Source: Streptomyces cavernae
Lineage (GTDB): Bacteria; Actinomycetota; Actinomycetes; Streptomycetales; Streptomycetaceae
Direction: 5' to 3'
Length of the DNA stretch: 64,000 nucleotides
Assembly (NCBI RefSeq): GCF_004023625.1
Contig: NZ_RPDJ01000005.1
Coordinates: forward strand, 248,001-312,000
A model generated the notes under the pieces. The model did not search any database. It was given only the letters and a program-made list of their open reading frames with translations, and was not told the DNA's origin. Made by a program: the position numbers and the translations under genes. Shown piece by piece: positions 7,848 to 17,343 of this stretch (within the stretch, counting starts at the first letter, position 1; each line of letters starts with the position of its first letter).

Positions 7848-8948
7848 ATGCGCGGATTCCGAACCATCACATCGGCCGCAGCCGCGGCGGCACTGACCGC
7901 CGGTCTGCTCGGCGCGGCGGCCGGCGCCGGAAACGCCACGGCCCGCGGCGACAGCGCAGCCGACAGCGGCATCGACTCCGTCCCCTCGGCCATCCGCACG
8001 GTCTCGTCCGGCTGGACCATTCCGTGGGGCCTGAGCTGGCTGCCCGACGGATCGGCGCTCATCACCGAACGGGACTCCTTCAAGCTGTTCAAGCTCACCC
8101 AGTCCGGCACCAAGACCTCGGTCGGCACGGTGCCCAACGTCGTGACCACCAACGGTGAGGGCGGCCTCCTCGGCGTAGCGGTCTCACCGAACTGGAACAA
8201 CGACCGCTACGTCTACCTCATGCACTCGGCGGCCTCCGACAACCGCATCGTCCGGATGAAGTACGACGGCACGTCGCTCAGCGGTTACAAGGTCCTGGTC
8301 ACCGGTATCGCCAAGAGCAAGTACCACAACGGCGGGCGCATCAAGTTCGGTCCGGACGGCTACCTCTACGCCACCACCGGTGACGCACAGAACACCAGCC
8401 TCGCCCAGGACAGGAACTCCCTCAACGGCAAGATCCTGCGGATGACGACGGACGGGAAGGCCGCTCCCGGCAACCCGTTCGGCACGCTCGTCTACTCCCT
8501 CGGCCACCGCAATCCCCAGGGCATCACCTGGGATGCCCAAGGCAGGCTGTGGGAGGCCGAGTTCGGCAACAGCAAGTACGACGAGCTCAACCTGATCGAG
8601 TCCGGCAAGAACTACGGCTGGCCGACCTGCGAGGGCAACTGCTCCACCTCCGGAATGACCAACCCCAAACGGCAGTGGACCGTCAGCGAGGCCTCCCCGA
8701 GCGCGGTCGCCTACGCCGACGGCGCCATCTACATGGCGGCCCTGCGCGGCGAGCGGTTGTGGCGGATCCCGGTGAGCGGCACCAGCGCCGGGACCCCCGC
8801 CTCCTACTACGTCGGACAGTACGGCCGGCTGCGCACGGTGGAGCAGGTCCCCGGCAAGAACTCCCTCTGGCTGTCCACGACCAACGCCGACAACAACGGA
8901 GGCGAGCCGGACGGCGCGGACAAGGTGTTCCAGGTGGACCTCAGGTAA
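7848..8948 (+). CDS. Secreted PQQ-dependent aldose/sorbosone dehydrogenase-like protein
   Basis: 366-aa exported beta-propeller oxidoreductase of the glucose/sorbosone dehydrogenase (GSDH) family, which uses PQQ to oxidise sugars. The N-terminus MRGFRTITSAAAAAALTAG and following Ala-rich stretch is a signal peptide ending near residue 35. Family features: GWTIPWGLSWLPDGSALITERD, GEGGLLGVAVSP, YHNGGRIKFGPDGYLYATTGD (with the active-site His region), LGHRNPQGITWD and a closing GEPDGADKVFQVDL. ATG chosen because GAGGAG lies 8 nt upstream and the signal peptide starts there. Its position opposite the PQQ operon makes it the likely consumer of the cofactor. Confidence 0.88.
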   Translation: MRGFRTITSAAAAAALTAGLLGAAAGAGNATARGDSAADSGIDSVPSAIRTVSSGWTIPWGLSWLPDGSALITERDSFKLFKLTQSGTKTSVGTVPNVVTTNGEGGLLGVAVSPNWNNDRYVYLMHSAASDNRIVRMKYDGTSLSGYKVLVTGIAKSKYHNGGRIKFGPDGYLYATTGDAQNTSLAQDRNSLNGKILRMTTDGKAAPGNPFGTLVYSLGHRNPQGITWDAQGRLWEAEFGNSKYDELNLIESGKNYGWPTCEGNCSTSGMTNPKRQWTVSEASPSAVAYADGAIYMAALRGERLWRIPVSGTSAGTPASYYVGQYGRLRTVEQVPGKNSLWLSTTNADNNGGEPDGADKVFQVDLR

Positions 8949-9018
8949 CGGCCGGGGCTCGGACCGCGTAACCGTCCCTCGCCGGGAGGGGGGAGGGGGC
9001 CGTTTCCGGCGAGGTGGT

Positions 9019-9054
9019 CACCGAGCGGGCGCGCGATCGCGCGCCCGCTCGGTG
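9019..9054. terminator. 36-bp perfect palindrome, probable bidirectional terminator
   Basis: Both 18-nt halves are exact reverse complements, centred on GCGATCGC and ending in CACC/GGTG. It sits 70 bp after the sugar dehydrogenase stop and 92 bp after the convergent TetR stop. There is no T-run, as is common in Streptomyces. Confidence 0.75.
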
Positions 9055-9061
9055 GCGTTCG

Positions 9062-9136
9062 CTCAAGAGCACTTTCCCTCAAGAGCACTTTCCCTCAAGA
9101 GCACTTTCCCTCAAGAGCACGTTCCCTCAAGAACAC
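9062..9136. repeat. 16-bp direct tandem repeat, about 4.7 copies
   Basis: Unit CTCAAGAGCACTTTCC occurs three times exactly, once with a T-to-G change, and once as an 11-bp partial. It lies between the palindromic terminator and the end of the TetR gene. Non-coding. Confidence 0.9.
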
Positions 9137-9145
9137 GAATGAGAC

Positions 9146-9844
9146 TCAATCCCGCGACGTGGCGCTCCCGGTCTCGTCCGGGTGGAGGGCGTCGAGGATG
9201 AGATTGAGGCCGAACTCGAACTCGTCGGCGTAGTCGTAGCCGGGCTTGAGAACGTGCTCGGCCGCCAGCTCGGTGAGGTGGGGGTAGGTGTCGGCGGGCA
9301 TCTCGCGCAGGATGGCGCCCGCGACCTCCTCCAGCTCCGCGGCGCCCTTGAACGGCAGGCTCAGCTCCTGGAGCACGAAGCCGTACAGGTAGCTGTCGAT
9401 CAGCGAGATGGCGTGCGCGGCCATCGGGACGGAGAATCCTCCGGCCCGCAACGCCCCGATGACGGCGTCGTGGTGGCGCAGGGTCGCGGGGCCGGGCTGG
9501 GAGCGGGAGTCCATCAGGCCGATGGCCCAGGGGTGGCGCCTCAGGACGGCACGGGCGGAGTCCGCGCGGTGGCGCATGGCCCTTTTCCAGTCCGTGTCGC
9601 GCGGCGGCAGGTCGATCTCGCCGAACACCGCGTCCACCATGCCGTCGAGGATGTCCTCCCTGCCCGCCACGTGGTGATAGAGCGACATCGCCTCGACTCC
9701 CAGCGGTTCGGCGATGGCCCGCATGGTGAGCGCGGCCACCCCCTTCTCGTCCGCCACCGCCACCGCCGTACGAATCACGCGCTCGCGACTGAGCGGAGTG
9801 CGCGCCGACGCCCCGCGCCGGCGGCCCTTGCCTCCCTCGCGCAT
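9146..9844 (-). CDS. TetR/AcrR-family transcriptional repressor
   Basis: 232-aa DNA-binding regulator. N-terminal helix-turn-helix around residues 17-65 with LTMRAIAEPLGVEAMSLYHHVAGREDILDGMVD, and a helical ligand-binding C-terminal domain of the TetR_C type. Basic N-terminal tail GGKGRRRG. It is divergent from an NAD(P)-binding oxidoreductase, and two palindromes of TetR-operator form lie between them, so it probably represses itself and that gene. The inducer is unknown. Confidence 0.9.
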   Translation of the reverse strand: MREGGKGRRRGASARTPLSRERVIRTAVAVADEKGVAALTMRAIAEPLGVEAMSLYHHVAGREDILDGMVDAVFGEIDLPPRDTDWKRAMRHRADSARAVLRRHPWAIGLMDSRSQPGPATLRHHDAVIGALRAGGFSVPMAAHAISLIDSYLYGFVLQELSLPFKGAAELEEVAGAILREMPADTYPHLTELAAEHVLKPGYDYADEFEFGLNLILDALHPDETGSATSRD

Positions 9845-9884
9845 CCGCCCCTCCTTCTGGCTCCTCGCCCGCTCCTCTTGACCG

Positions 9885-9922
9885 CCTTACAGCATAAGGC
9901 TACCTTGCCTTACAACATAAGG
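9885..9922. promoter_or_regulatory. Tandem TetR operators between divergent genes
   Basis: Two 15-bp inverted repeats, CCTTAcagcaTAAGG (9885-9899) and CCTTAcaacaTAAGG (9908-9922), with centres 23 bp apart, about two helical turns. They lie 41 bp from the TetR start and 27 bp from the oxidoreductase start, so occupation would cover both promoters. Confidence 0.8.
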
Positions 9923-9949
9923 TTGGCATCCTGACGAAGGGGCTGCGCC

Positions 9950-10666
<717 letters not shown>

Positions 10667-10779
10667 CCAGTAGTCCCGTGGCCGGTCCGCCGCTGGCCGG
10701 CGGTGCCGCGGTCGGTCCGCCGCATGACCGGCTGACGCAGCTGATCACGGGAGCGGCACGGGCAGTACGATCCCGTCTC

Positions 10780-11301
10780 ATGGTCGTGGACATGGGGCGG
10801 GACGGAAGACAGGACACGGTCGAGCTGGTCTACCGGCCGACGCGCGCCGACACCCTCGCGGGCGTCCGGCTGCGTGAGCGCCGTCGGCGCCTCCACCTGG
10901 TCCGGTGGGGCTTCACGGCGCTCTTCGGGGCCGGCGCCGTGCTCGTGGTGACCTCACCGGAAAGCTCCGCGCTGTCGTTCGCGACCGCCGTCTTCTGCGC
11001 CGCCTGGGTCTGGTCGATCCCCCACATCCAGGCCAACCACGCGCTGCGCACAGTCTCCTGGCAGGGCCAGTACCGCACGTCCGTGAGCGGGACGGGGATC
11101 GTGGCCGAAACCGAGCACGCGACGCTCCTGCAGCGCTGGTCGGTCTTCCGCGGGTACCGCGAGACCCGCGACCACGTGGTGCTGCTGAGCCGCGACCCGA
11201 ACATCCTGCTCGTTGAGGTGCTGCCCAAACGCGGGCTGCACTCCCCGCAGGACGCGGAGCGGCTGCTGGCCCTCCTCAGCCACCATCTGCCCCGCGTCTG
11301 A
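10780..11301 (+). CDS. YcxB-like membrane protein
   Basis: 173 aa. N-terminal cytoplasmic part with VELVYRPTRADTLAGVRLRERRRR, then two hydrophobic segments (about residues 45-85), then a C-terminal domain with TGIVAETEHATLLQRWSVFRGYRETRDHVVLL, the pattern of YcxB-like PF14317 domains. ATG chosen before VVDMGRDG; a second ATG four codons later is possible and neither has a strong ribosome-binding site. Function of the family is unknown. Convergent with the cyclase-family gene. Confidence 0.6.
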   Translation: MVVDMGRDGRQDTVELVYRPTRADTLAGVRLRERRRRLHLVRWGFTALFGAGAVLVVTSPESSALSFATAVFCAAWVWSIPHIQANHALRTVSWQGQYRTSVSGTGIVAETEHATLLQRWSVFRGYRETRDHVVLLSRDPNILLVEVLPKRGLHSPQDAERLLALLSHHLPRV

Positions 11302-11399
11302 CCTCCCTGACCCCCAGGCCACCTTTCGGCCGTCGGCGTCCAGGAAGTCGCTGCTGACGCCGGCCCCGGAACGTGTCGCAGTCCGCGTGCCGCCGTCCA

Positions 11400-12431
11400 T
11401 CACAGCACCGCGACGGGGTTGACCGGCGAACCCGTGCCGCCGGGGATGTTCAGCGGCGCGACGACCAGGAGGAACTCGTAGCGGCCCGCTTCCGCGCAGG
11501 CGGCGCTGAGCGCTTCGAGGTCGAGGTTGTCCAGCAGCGGCACACCCATCGCCGTGATCGCGAGGGCGTGGACGGGCGAGTGGAGTCCCTCGACCGGCGA
11601 GGGCCGCACATCGCTGTCTCCGTCGCCGCCCAGCAGTGCGATACCGCGCTCGGCGAACAGCGGTACGGCGTGGACGTGGAAGCCCGCGCTGGCGTTGTCG
11701 GGGTTCCAGGCGCCGAGTTCGGCGCGGCGGCGGACGTGTCCCGAGCGCAGCAGCACCGCGTCGCCGTCCCCGACGGTCACACCGAGCGCCTTCTCCGCGG
11801 CGAGCACGTCGTCGGCATGCACGGCCGTGCCGGGTTCCAGCCAGCCGGTGCCGCGCACGGCCGGCAGATCGAGCAGGGCGCCCTTGGTGACGAGGGGGCC
11901 GAGGGAGGAGACCGCCCCGAAGTGGGCGCCGGCGGCGTCGACGACCTCGCGCGCGGTACGGCCGTCGTAGAGCTGCCCGCGGTAGGCGATGTGGGAGAGC
12001 GCGTCGAGGTGGCTGACGCCCTTGCCGTGGTAGTCGGCGGCGATGAAGTCCTTGTGGCAGGACGGCTCCGGTGCCTCCACGTCACCCAGGTCGGACATGT
12101 AGTGCAGCGCGGGCTTGCCGTTGTCGGGGCCGGGCACGGTGTTCCAGGGCAGGGCCAGGGGCACCGTCACGCCGGTGCGGGCCAGGGCGGTGGCCCGTTG
12201 GACATGGGCGGGGGTGACCCGGTTCCAGGCGCCGCGGTCGGCCACGGCCGCGTCCCAGCGGCCCCAGGTACGCACCGCGGCGAACAGCGTGTCGAACTCC
12301 TCGCGGCTGACCGCGGGCCCGTTGTCGGGAGCGTCGGGGGAAGTGGCCGGCGGGTTGGCCGGAGGGTTGGCGGGACGCTTGGCGGCCGGGGGAGAAGGCC
12401 GCGGGTCGCGGGCCTGCGGACTGCTGGTCAT
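11400..12431 (-). CDS. Cyclase-family metal-dependent hydrolase
   Basis: 343-aa protein of the cyclase/kynurenine-formamidase-like family (PF04199). The metal-binding motif appears as DYHGKGVSHLDALSH around residue 135, matching the family H-x-G-T/S-H-x-D-x3-H. DGDAVLLRSGH and a late GLHSPVHALAITAMGVPLLDNLDLEAL also fit. The first 40 residues are Pro/Ala-rich and probably disordered. It lies 120 bp downstream of the PucR gene and points away from the AMP-ligase operon. It could hydrolyse an amide, a lactone or a ring-opened intermediate; the substrate is unknown. Confidence 0.82.
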   Translation of the reverse strand: MTSSPQARDPRPSPPAAKRPANPPANPPATSPDAPDNGPAVSREEFDTLFAAVRTWGRWDAAVADRGAWNRVTPAHVQRATALARTGVTVPLALPWNTVPGPDNGKPALHYMSDLGDVEAPEPSCHKDFIAADYHGKGVSHLDALSHIAYRGQLYDGRTAREVVDAAGAHFGAVSSLGPLVTKGALLDLPAVRGTGWLEPGTAVHADDVLAAEKALGVTVGDGDAVLLRSGHVRRRAELGAWNPDNASAGFHVHAVPLFAERGIALLGGDGDSDVRPSPVEGLHSPVHALAITAMGVPLLDNLDLEALSAACAEAGRYEFLLVVAPLNIPGGTGSPVNPVAVL

Positions 12432-12551
12432 CTGTGCTCAGCGCTCCATGACTCGGAGGTGACGTACATCGTTGCCGCTCCCTCCCCGGTGAGGCGTACC
12501 GGAAGCTCCGGGGCAAGTGGTCCAGCGTTCCCCGGCTCCCGGCCGCCTGGG

Positions 12552-13790
12552 CTACGGGCCCTCCGCGGGCCCGAGTCCCAGCTGTGCGCAGGCCAGCAGT
12601 GCCACCTCGATGTCCAGGCGGTTCTCCGTGAGCGGGTGGCCGAGTATTTCCTCGGCCCTGCGGACGCGGTAGTGGACGGTGTTCTTGTGGACGTGCATGC
12701 GTGCGGCGGCATCGGTGAAGCTGCCGCGCGCGTCGAGGAACACCTGCACGGTCTCGCGCAGCCGGATCGTGGCCTCGTCGTCGCGCATGAGGTCACCGAG
12801 GACGCGGGAGGCCCAGGCCCGGACATCGGGCAGGTGATCCACCAGCAGGCCCGCCAGCGCGACCTGGGAGTGCAGGACGAGCGCGCGGTCGGGGGCGGCC
12901 CCGCTGACGGCGACGGCCCGGGCGCGCTGTGCGTCCCTGAGAGTCTGCCGGAAACCGTCGAGGCCGGAGGACGGGTCACCGACCGTGATCCGGAGCGCCG
13001 GATGCCCGCCCAACTCGCGCTCCAGTCGGCCGGTGTCCAGGACCGGCCTGCCGGTGGAGGAGATCCACGCCCAGTACGTCTGCTCGTCGGCGGAGATCGT
13101 GAGCGGGGCGATTCCGGCGGCAGCGCCCAACAACGCCGCACCGGCACCGAGTTCGGCCCGAGTGTGGTCGGGGGAGCCGGGCCTGGTCCAGATGATCGCG
13201 GCGAGGTGCCAGCCGCGGAGCGACATCGACAGCATGTGCTCCGCCGACGCTAGATCGAGACCCTCGGTGTCGAGCACGGCCCGGACCTGGGCCGCGCGTG
13301 CCGCGTCGGAGCGCGCGTCCCACCGTCTGCGCTCGCTCTCGTAGATGTCGATGAGGCCCTCGATGACCTGGTCGATGTAGCTGTTCGTCAGCAGTGCGAT
13401 CCGGCTCGTCGTCGTCAAGGCCTCGTCCGTGGGCAGGTGGAGAGACCGCAGGGCGGTCATGGCCCACTGCACGAACATGTGCTCACCGAGGCGGTAGGCG
13501 CGGAGCAGGGCCTCCAGGGACAGGTCGTGCTGGGCGAAGCGGCGGGCGTACTCGGCCGCGGCCGGAGGCACGGTGATGTCGTCCAGGGAGATGTTCAGCG
13601 CCAGCATGTCGCAGATGGCCCCGAGGTTCGACGAGGTACTGGCGATCATCAGCCGACGGACGGCGTCGTCATGCCGGAACTCCGGGATGACCTCGACGAA
13701 CATCGACGTCATCTCGGTGGTGAGGCCGTCCAGGTCGGTCTGGATGGCCTTGGCGACATCCCGGACGATTCCGTCCACGTCGGTGCTCAT
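12552..13790 (-). CDS. PucR/CdaR-family transcriptional regulator
   Basis: 412-aa activator-type regulator. N-terminal helical sensory region, central GGDEF-like segment around residues 190-300, and a C-terminal PucR helix-turn-helix with SFTDAAARMHVHKNTVHYRVRRAEEILGHPLTENRLDIEVALLA, which is diagnostic. I chose the ATG at MSTDVDG, because upstream sequence in the frame is non-conserved and overlaps the divergent promoter. Such regulators usually control catabolic operons beside them; here that is the AMP-ligase / DUF3556 / FAD-enzyme operon and perhaps the cyclase. Confidence 0.9.
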   Translation of the reverse strand: MSTDVDGIVRDVAKAIQTDLDGLTTEMTSMFVEVIPEFRHDDAVRRLMIASTSSNLGAICDMLALNISLDDITVPPAAAEYARRFAQHDLSLEALLRAYRLGEHMFVQWAMTALRSLHLPTDEALTTTSRIALLTNSYIDQVIEGLIDIYESERRRWDARSDAARAAQVRAVLDTEGLDLASAEHMLSMSLRGWHLAAIIWTRPGSPDHTRAELGAGAALLGAAAGIAPLTISADEQTYWAWISSTGRPVLDTGRLERELGGHPALRITVGDPSSGLDGFRQTLRDAQRARAVAVSGAAPDRALVLHSQVALAGLLVDHLPDVRAWASRVLGDLMRDDEATIRLRETVQVFLDARGSFTDAAARMHVHKNTVHYRVRRAEEILGHPLTENRLDIEVALLACAQLGLGPAEGP

Positions 13791-13851
13791 ACCGGGACGA
13801 TACCGGGCGGCCCCGACCACGCGACCCCTTCGTGCACCGGTGGCCGATCCC

Positions 13852-13868
13852 TTGTGACCGCGGCACAA
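13852..13868. promoter_or_regulatory. Inverted repeat in the PucR / AMP-ligase divergent promoter
   Basis: TTGTG-N7-CACAA, flanked on both sides by related GTGCAC elements (one at 13832, another just before 13905). A candidate PucR site by position only. Confidence 0.35.
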
Positions 13869-13971
13869 AGGCACGGGTCCGCACTGGTGCACAAGCCCAT
13901 GGCCGACCGGGCACGCCGTCCCTACCTTTTCCTCATCGCATTCGTCACTGCGACTCGATGGTGAGGAAAAC

Positions 13972-15447
13972 GTGCAGCACATCGCCGAATTGCCGGACGC
14001 CCGGGCCTGCCGGAATCCCATGGGTCCCTGTATTGCGGACGATCACGAGCAGCTGGACAACCGGACTTTTCTGCGGCGGGTGCGGAAAGCGGCGGCTGCC
14101 CTGCGCGGACACGGAATAGGCGCCGATGACGTGGTCGCGGTGATTCTGCCGAACCGCCTGGAACTCGTCGTCGTCATGTTCGCAGTCTGGCGTCTGGGCG
14201 CGGCGGTCACGCCCGTCAATCCGGAACTCACCGATGCGGAGGCGCGCCATCAGATCGAGGATTCCGCGGCGAAGGTGGTGATCACCGACGGCACCACCGC
14301 ACGCGCGTTCCCGACCCTCGACGTGTCCGCCCTGTCCGCCCTGTCCGCCCTGTCCGCCGAAGCGGCGGAGGACGAGGCCGGCACCGTCGTCCAGGTGCCG
14401 GACCGTCTCGCCCTGATCATCTACACCAGCGGGACCACGGGCCGCCCCAAGGGCGTGATGCTCGACCACGCCAACGTCGCCGCGATGTGCCGGATGATCA
14501 TCGATGGCCTGGGACTGGACGGCACCGATCACAGCCTGCTGGTCCTGCCGCTGTTCCACGTCAACGGGATCGTGGTGAGCGTGCTGTCGCCGCTGCTGGC
14601 CGGCGGTCGGACGACGATCGCCGGCCGGTTCAGGGCGCCGGAGTTCCTCTTCGCCGTCGAGCGCGCCCGGCCCACGTACTTCTCCGCGGTGCCGGCGATC
14701 TACGCCAGGCTCGTGTCACTGCCCGACGACGTGCGTCCGGACACCGCGTCCCTGCGCCGCGTGGTCTGCGGGGCCGCGCCCATGCCCGCGGAGCTGATCG
14801 CCCGGTTCGAGGACCGGTTCGGGGTGCCGGTCGTCGAGGGATACGGACTGTCCGAGGGCACCTGTGCCTCGACACTGAACCCGCCCAACGGTCCGCGCAA
14901 ACCCGGGACGGTCGGACTGCCGCTGCCCGGACAGTCGGTCGCGGTGATGGACGGCGACGGCCACCTGCTCGACGACGGAGCGGTGGGCGAGGTCGTGGTC
15001 CGGGGCCCGAACGTGATGCGCGGCTACCTCGGGCTGCCGGAGGAGACGGCCAGGACCGTCGTCGACGGCTGGCTGCACACCGGCGACGTCGGCCGCTTCG
15101 ACGAGGACGGCTACCTGGTCCTGGTCGACCGGATCAAGGACATGATCATCCGCGGCGGGGAGAACATCTACCCCAAGGAGATCGAGAACGTCCTGCACGC
15201 CCACCCGGCCGTGCTGGAGGCGGCGGTCGTCGGCTCACCCCATCCGGTGCTCGGCGAAGTCCCGGTCGCCCACGTCGTACCGCTGCCGGGCGTCGCGGTC
15301 ACCCCCGAGGAACTCGTCGAACACTGCCGCGGCTCGCTGTCCCGGATCAAGGTGCCGGTCTCGGTCCTCGTCACCGAGGCACTGCCGCGGAACCCGGTGG
15401 GGAAGATCGACAAACGGCGGCTCCGAGTCCTCGTCGCAGATTCCTGA
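13972..15447 (+). CDS. Class I adenylate-forming acyl/aryl-CoA ligase
   Basis: 491-aa cytosolic ligase that activates a carboxylic acid with ATP and loads it on CoA. The ANL motifs are complete: LIIYTSGTTGRPKGVML (P-loop), LPLFHVNG, VEGYGLSEGT, the hinge GWLHTGDVGRFDEDGYLVLVDRIKDMI and IRGGENIYPKEIE, and the C-terminal catalytic Lys in PRNPVGKIDKRRL. GTG start with GAGG 7 nt upstream. A 9-bp tandem repeat encodes SALSALSALSA in the linker near residue 120. First gene of a three-gene operon under probable PucR control. Chain-length or aryl specificity is not readable. Confidence 0.9.
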   Translation: MQHIAELPDARACRNPMGPCIADDHEQLDNRTFLRRVRKAAAALRGHGIGADDVVAVILPNRLELVVVMFAVWRLGAAVTPVNPELTDAEARHQIEDSAAKVVITDGTTARAFPTLDVSALSALSALSAEAAEDEAGTVVQVPDRLALIIYTSGTTGRPKGVMLDHANVAAMCRMIIDGLGLDGTDHSLLVLPLFHVNGIVVSVLSPLLAGGRTTIAGRFRAPEFLFAVERARPTYFSAVPAIYARLVSLPDDVRPDTASLRRVVCGAAPMPAELIARFEDRFGVPVVEGYGLSEGTCASTLNPPNGPRKPGTVGLPLPGQSVAVMDGDGHLLDDGAVGEVVVRGPNVMRGYLGLPEETARTVVDGWLHTGDVGRFDEDGYLVLVDRIKDMIIRGGENIYPKEIENVLHAHPAVLEAAVVGSPHPVLGEVPVAHVVPLPGVAVTPEELVEHCRGSLSRIKVPVSVLVTEALPRNPVGKIDKRRLRVLVADS

Positions 15448-15543
15448 AAGTCCGCGCGCCGCAATACCAAGTATTCGTGAACACCCGGTGATTACCGGGA
15501 GCCGGACCAGCGCGCTCCAAAACCGATGAGAGAGGTAGTTTCC

Positions 15544-17343
15544 ATGGGATTCAAAACAGGCGACTTTCCGCCGGTCGATCAGGAGACTTTCCTGGAAAAG
15601 CCTCTCCAGGAACGCCTCCGAACACTGGCCCTGCACTGGGTGGAATACGGTTTCGGCACGCCGAAGATGATTCCGGCGATCTATGTGTGCAAAGTGCTCT
15701 TCCTGTACGTCCTCACCGGTACCGCACTGACCACGTGGACCTCCGGCGTCGGCCCCTTCTGGGACGTGGCGCACTGGTGGAACGAGCCGATCGTCTACCA
15801 GAAGCTGGTCCTGTGGACGGTGTTCCTGGAGGCGGTCGGAGTGGCCGGGTCCTGGGGCCCGATCGCCGGCAAGTTCAGGCCGATGACCGGGGGCATCCTG
15901 TTCTGGGCCCGGCCGGGCACGATCCGGTTGCGGCCCTGGAAGCGGGTCCCCTTCACCGGCGGCCACCGCCGTACGGCCGCCGACGTGCTGCTCTACGTGG
16001 CCTTCCTGGCATCCCTGCTCACGGCCGTCGCGCTGCCCGGCGCGCCGAGCGCGTCACTCACCGAGGCACTGCCGGACAACACCTCCGGACTGGTGCGCCC
16101 GGCGCTGCTGATCGCGCCGATCGTGCTGTACCTGGTCAACGGTGTGCGGGACAAGACGATCTTCCTCGCGGCCCGGGGTGAGCAGTACCTGCCGGCGCTG
16201 GTGTTCTTCGCCGTCCTGCCGTTCACGGACATGATCGTCGCCGGGAAGCTGCTGATCTGCGTGGTCTGGATCGGCGCCGGGGTGTCCAAGTTCGGGTCGC
16301 ACTTCACGCATGTGGTCCCGCCCATGGTCTCCAACAGCCCCTGTGTACCGGCGAAGTGGCTGAAGCGGCTCAACTACCGCGACTTCCCCCGTGACATCCG
16401 ACCGTCGAGGAACGCCTCGCTCCTCGCGCACATCGGCGGGACGACCGTGGAGATCATCACCCCTCTGGTGCTGCTGTTCTCCACCGACCCCCGGCTCACC
16501 CTGGCCGGCGCGGCGTTGATGGTCGTGTTCCACCTGTTCATCACCTCCACCTTCCCGCTGGCGGTGCCACTGGAGTGGAACGTCCTCTTCGCCTACCTCT
16601 CGGTCTTCCTGTTCCTCGGCTTCCCCGCCCAGGACGGCTACGGCATCGGCGACATGTCCTCGCCGTGGCCGGCCGCCGGTGTCACCGCCGCGCTGGTGTT
16701 CTTCCCGGTCCTCGGAAACCTGCGCCCCGACCTGGTGTCCTTCCTGCCATCGATGCGGCAGTACGCGGGCAACTGGGCCTCCGCGCTATGGGTGTTCGCG
16801 CCCGGCGCGGAGCAGAAGCTGAACTCACTGCCGCACCGGCCGACGACGAACCAGGTCGACCAGCTCCAGGCGATGGGCTATCCCCCGGCGGTCGCCGAGA
16901 TCACCATGCAGCAGACCATCGCCTGGCGGTCGATGCACAGTCAGGGCCGCGGACTGTTCTCAGTGCTGATGAAGAACCTGCCCGACCTGGACCGGCGTAC
17001 CGTGCGCGAGGCCGAGTTCGGGTGCAACTCCCTGATCGGCTTCAACTTCGGCGACGGTCATCTGCACAACCTGGATCTCATCAACGCCGTGCAGTCCCAA
17101 GTGGGGTTCGCCCCGGGGGAGTGGATCATCGTGTGGGTGGAGTCGCAGGCCATTCACCGTGGAACACAGCACTACCAGGTGATCGACGCCGCGCTCGGTG
17201 TGGTCGAGCGCGGTACGTGGAAGGTCGCCGACGCCGTCGCGGAACAGCCCTGGCTGCCGAACGGCCCGATCCCGCTCGACGTCACCTGGACCCGCGAGCA
17301 GCAGCCGGCCACCCCGCCCACCGCCCGGGCCGGCACCACATGA
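15544..17343 (+). CDS. DUF3556 multi-pass membrane protein
   Basis: 599-aa protein of the DUF3556 family, mostly seen in mycobacteria and relatives. Opens FKTGDFPPVDQETFLEKPL, then about nine to ten membrane segments over residues 50-400, with conserved-looking stretches HFTHVVPPMVSNSPC and FPLAVPLEWNVLF. A soluble C-terminal third contains IGFNFGDGHLHN. ATG chosen because AGAGAGG lies 8 nt upstream. It ends in an ATGA overlap with the FAD enzyme. It probably works with the CoA ligase and FAD enzyme on a membrane-associated lipid or terpenoid; biochemical function unknown. Confidence 0.75.
   Translation: MGFKTGDFPPVDQETFLEKPLQERLRTLALHWVEYGFGTPKMIPAIYVCKVLFLYVLTGTALTTWTSGVGPFWDVAHWWNEPIVYQKLVLWTVFLEAVGVAGSWGPIAGKFRPMTGGILFWARPGTIRLRPWKRVPFTGGHRRTAADVLLYVAFLASLLTAVALPGAPSASLTEALPDNTSGLVRPALLIAPIVLYLVNGVRDKTIFLAARGEQYLPALVFFAVLPFTDMIVAGKLLICVVWIGAGVSKFGSHFTHVVPPMVSNSPCVPAKWLKRLNYRDFPRDIRPSRNASLLAHIGGTTVEIITPLVLLFSTDPRLTLAGAALMVVFHLFITSTFPLAVPLEWNVLFAYLSVFLFLGFPAQDGYGIGDMSSPWPAAGVTAALVFFPVLGNLRPDLVSFLPSMRQYAGNWASALWVFAPGAEQKLNSLPHRPTTNQVDQLQAMGYPPAVAEITMQQTIAWRSMHSQGRGLFSVLMKNLPDLDRRTVREAEFGCNSLIGFNFGDGHLHNLDLINAVQSQVGFAPGEWIIVWVESQAIHRGTQHYQVIDAALGVVERGTWKVADAVAEQPWLPNGPIPLDVTWTREQQPATPPTARAGTT

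Noticed and set aside
11400..12431. Kynurenine formamidase
   Set aside because: The cyclase-family metal motif is shared by many hydrolases and no kynurenine pathway genes lie nearby.
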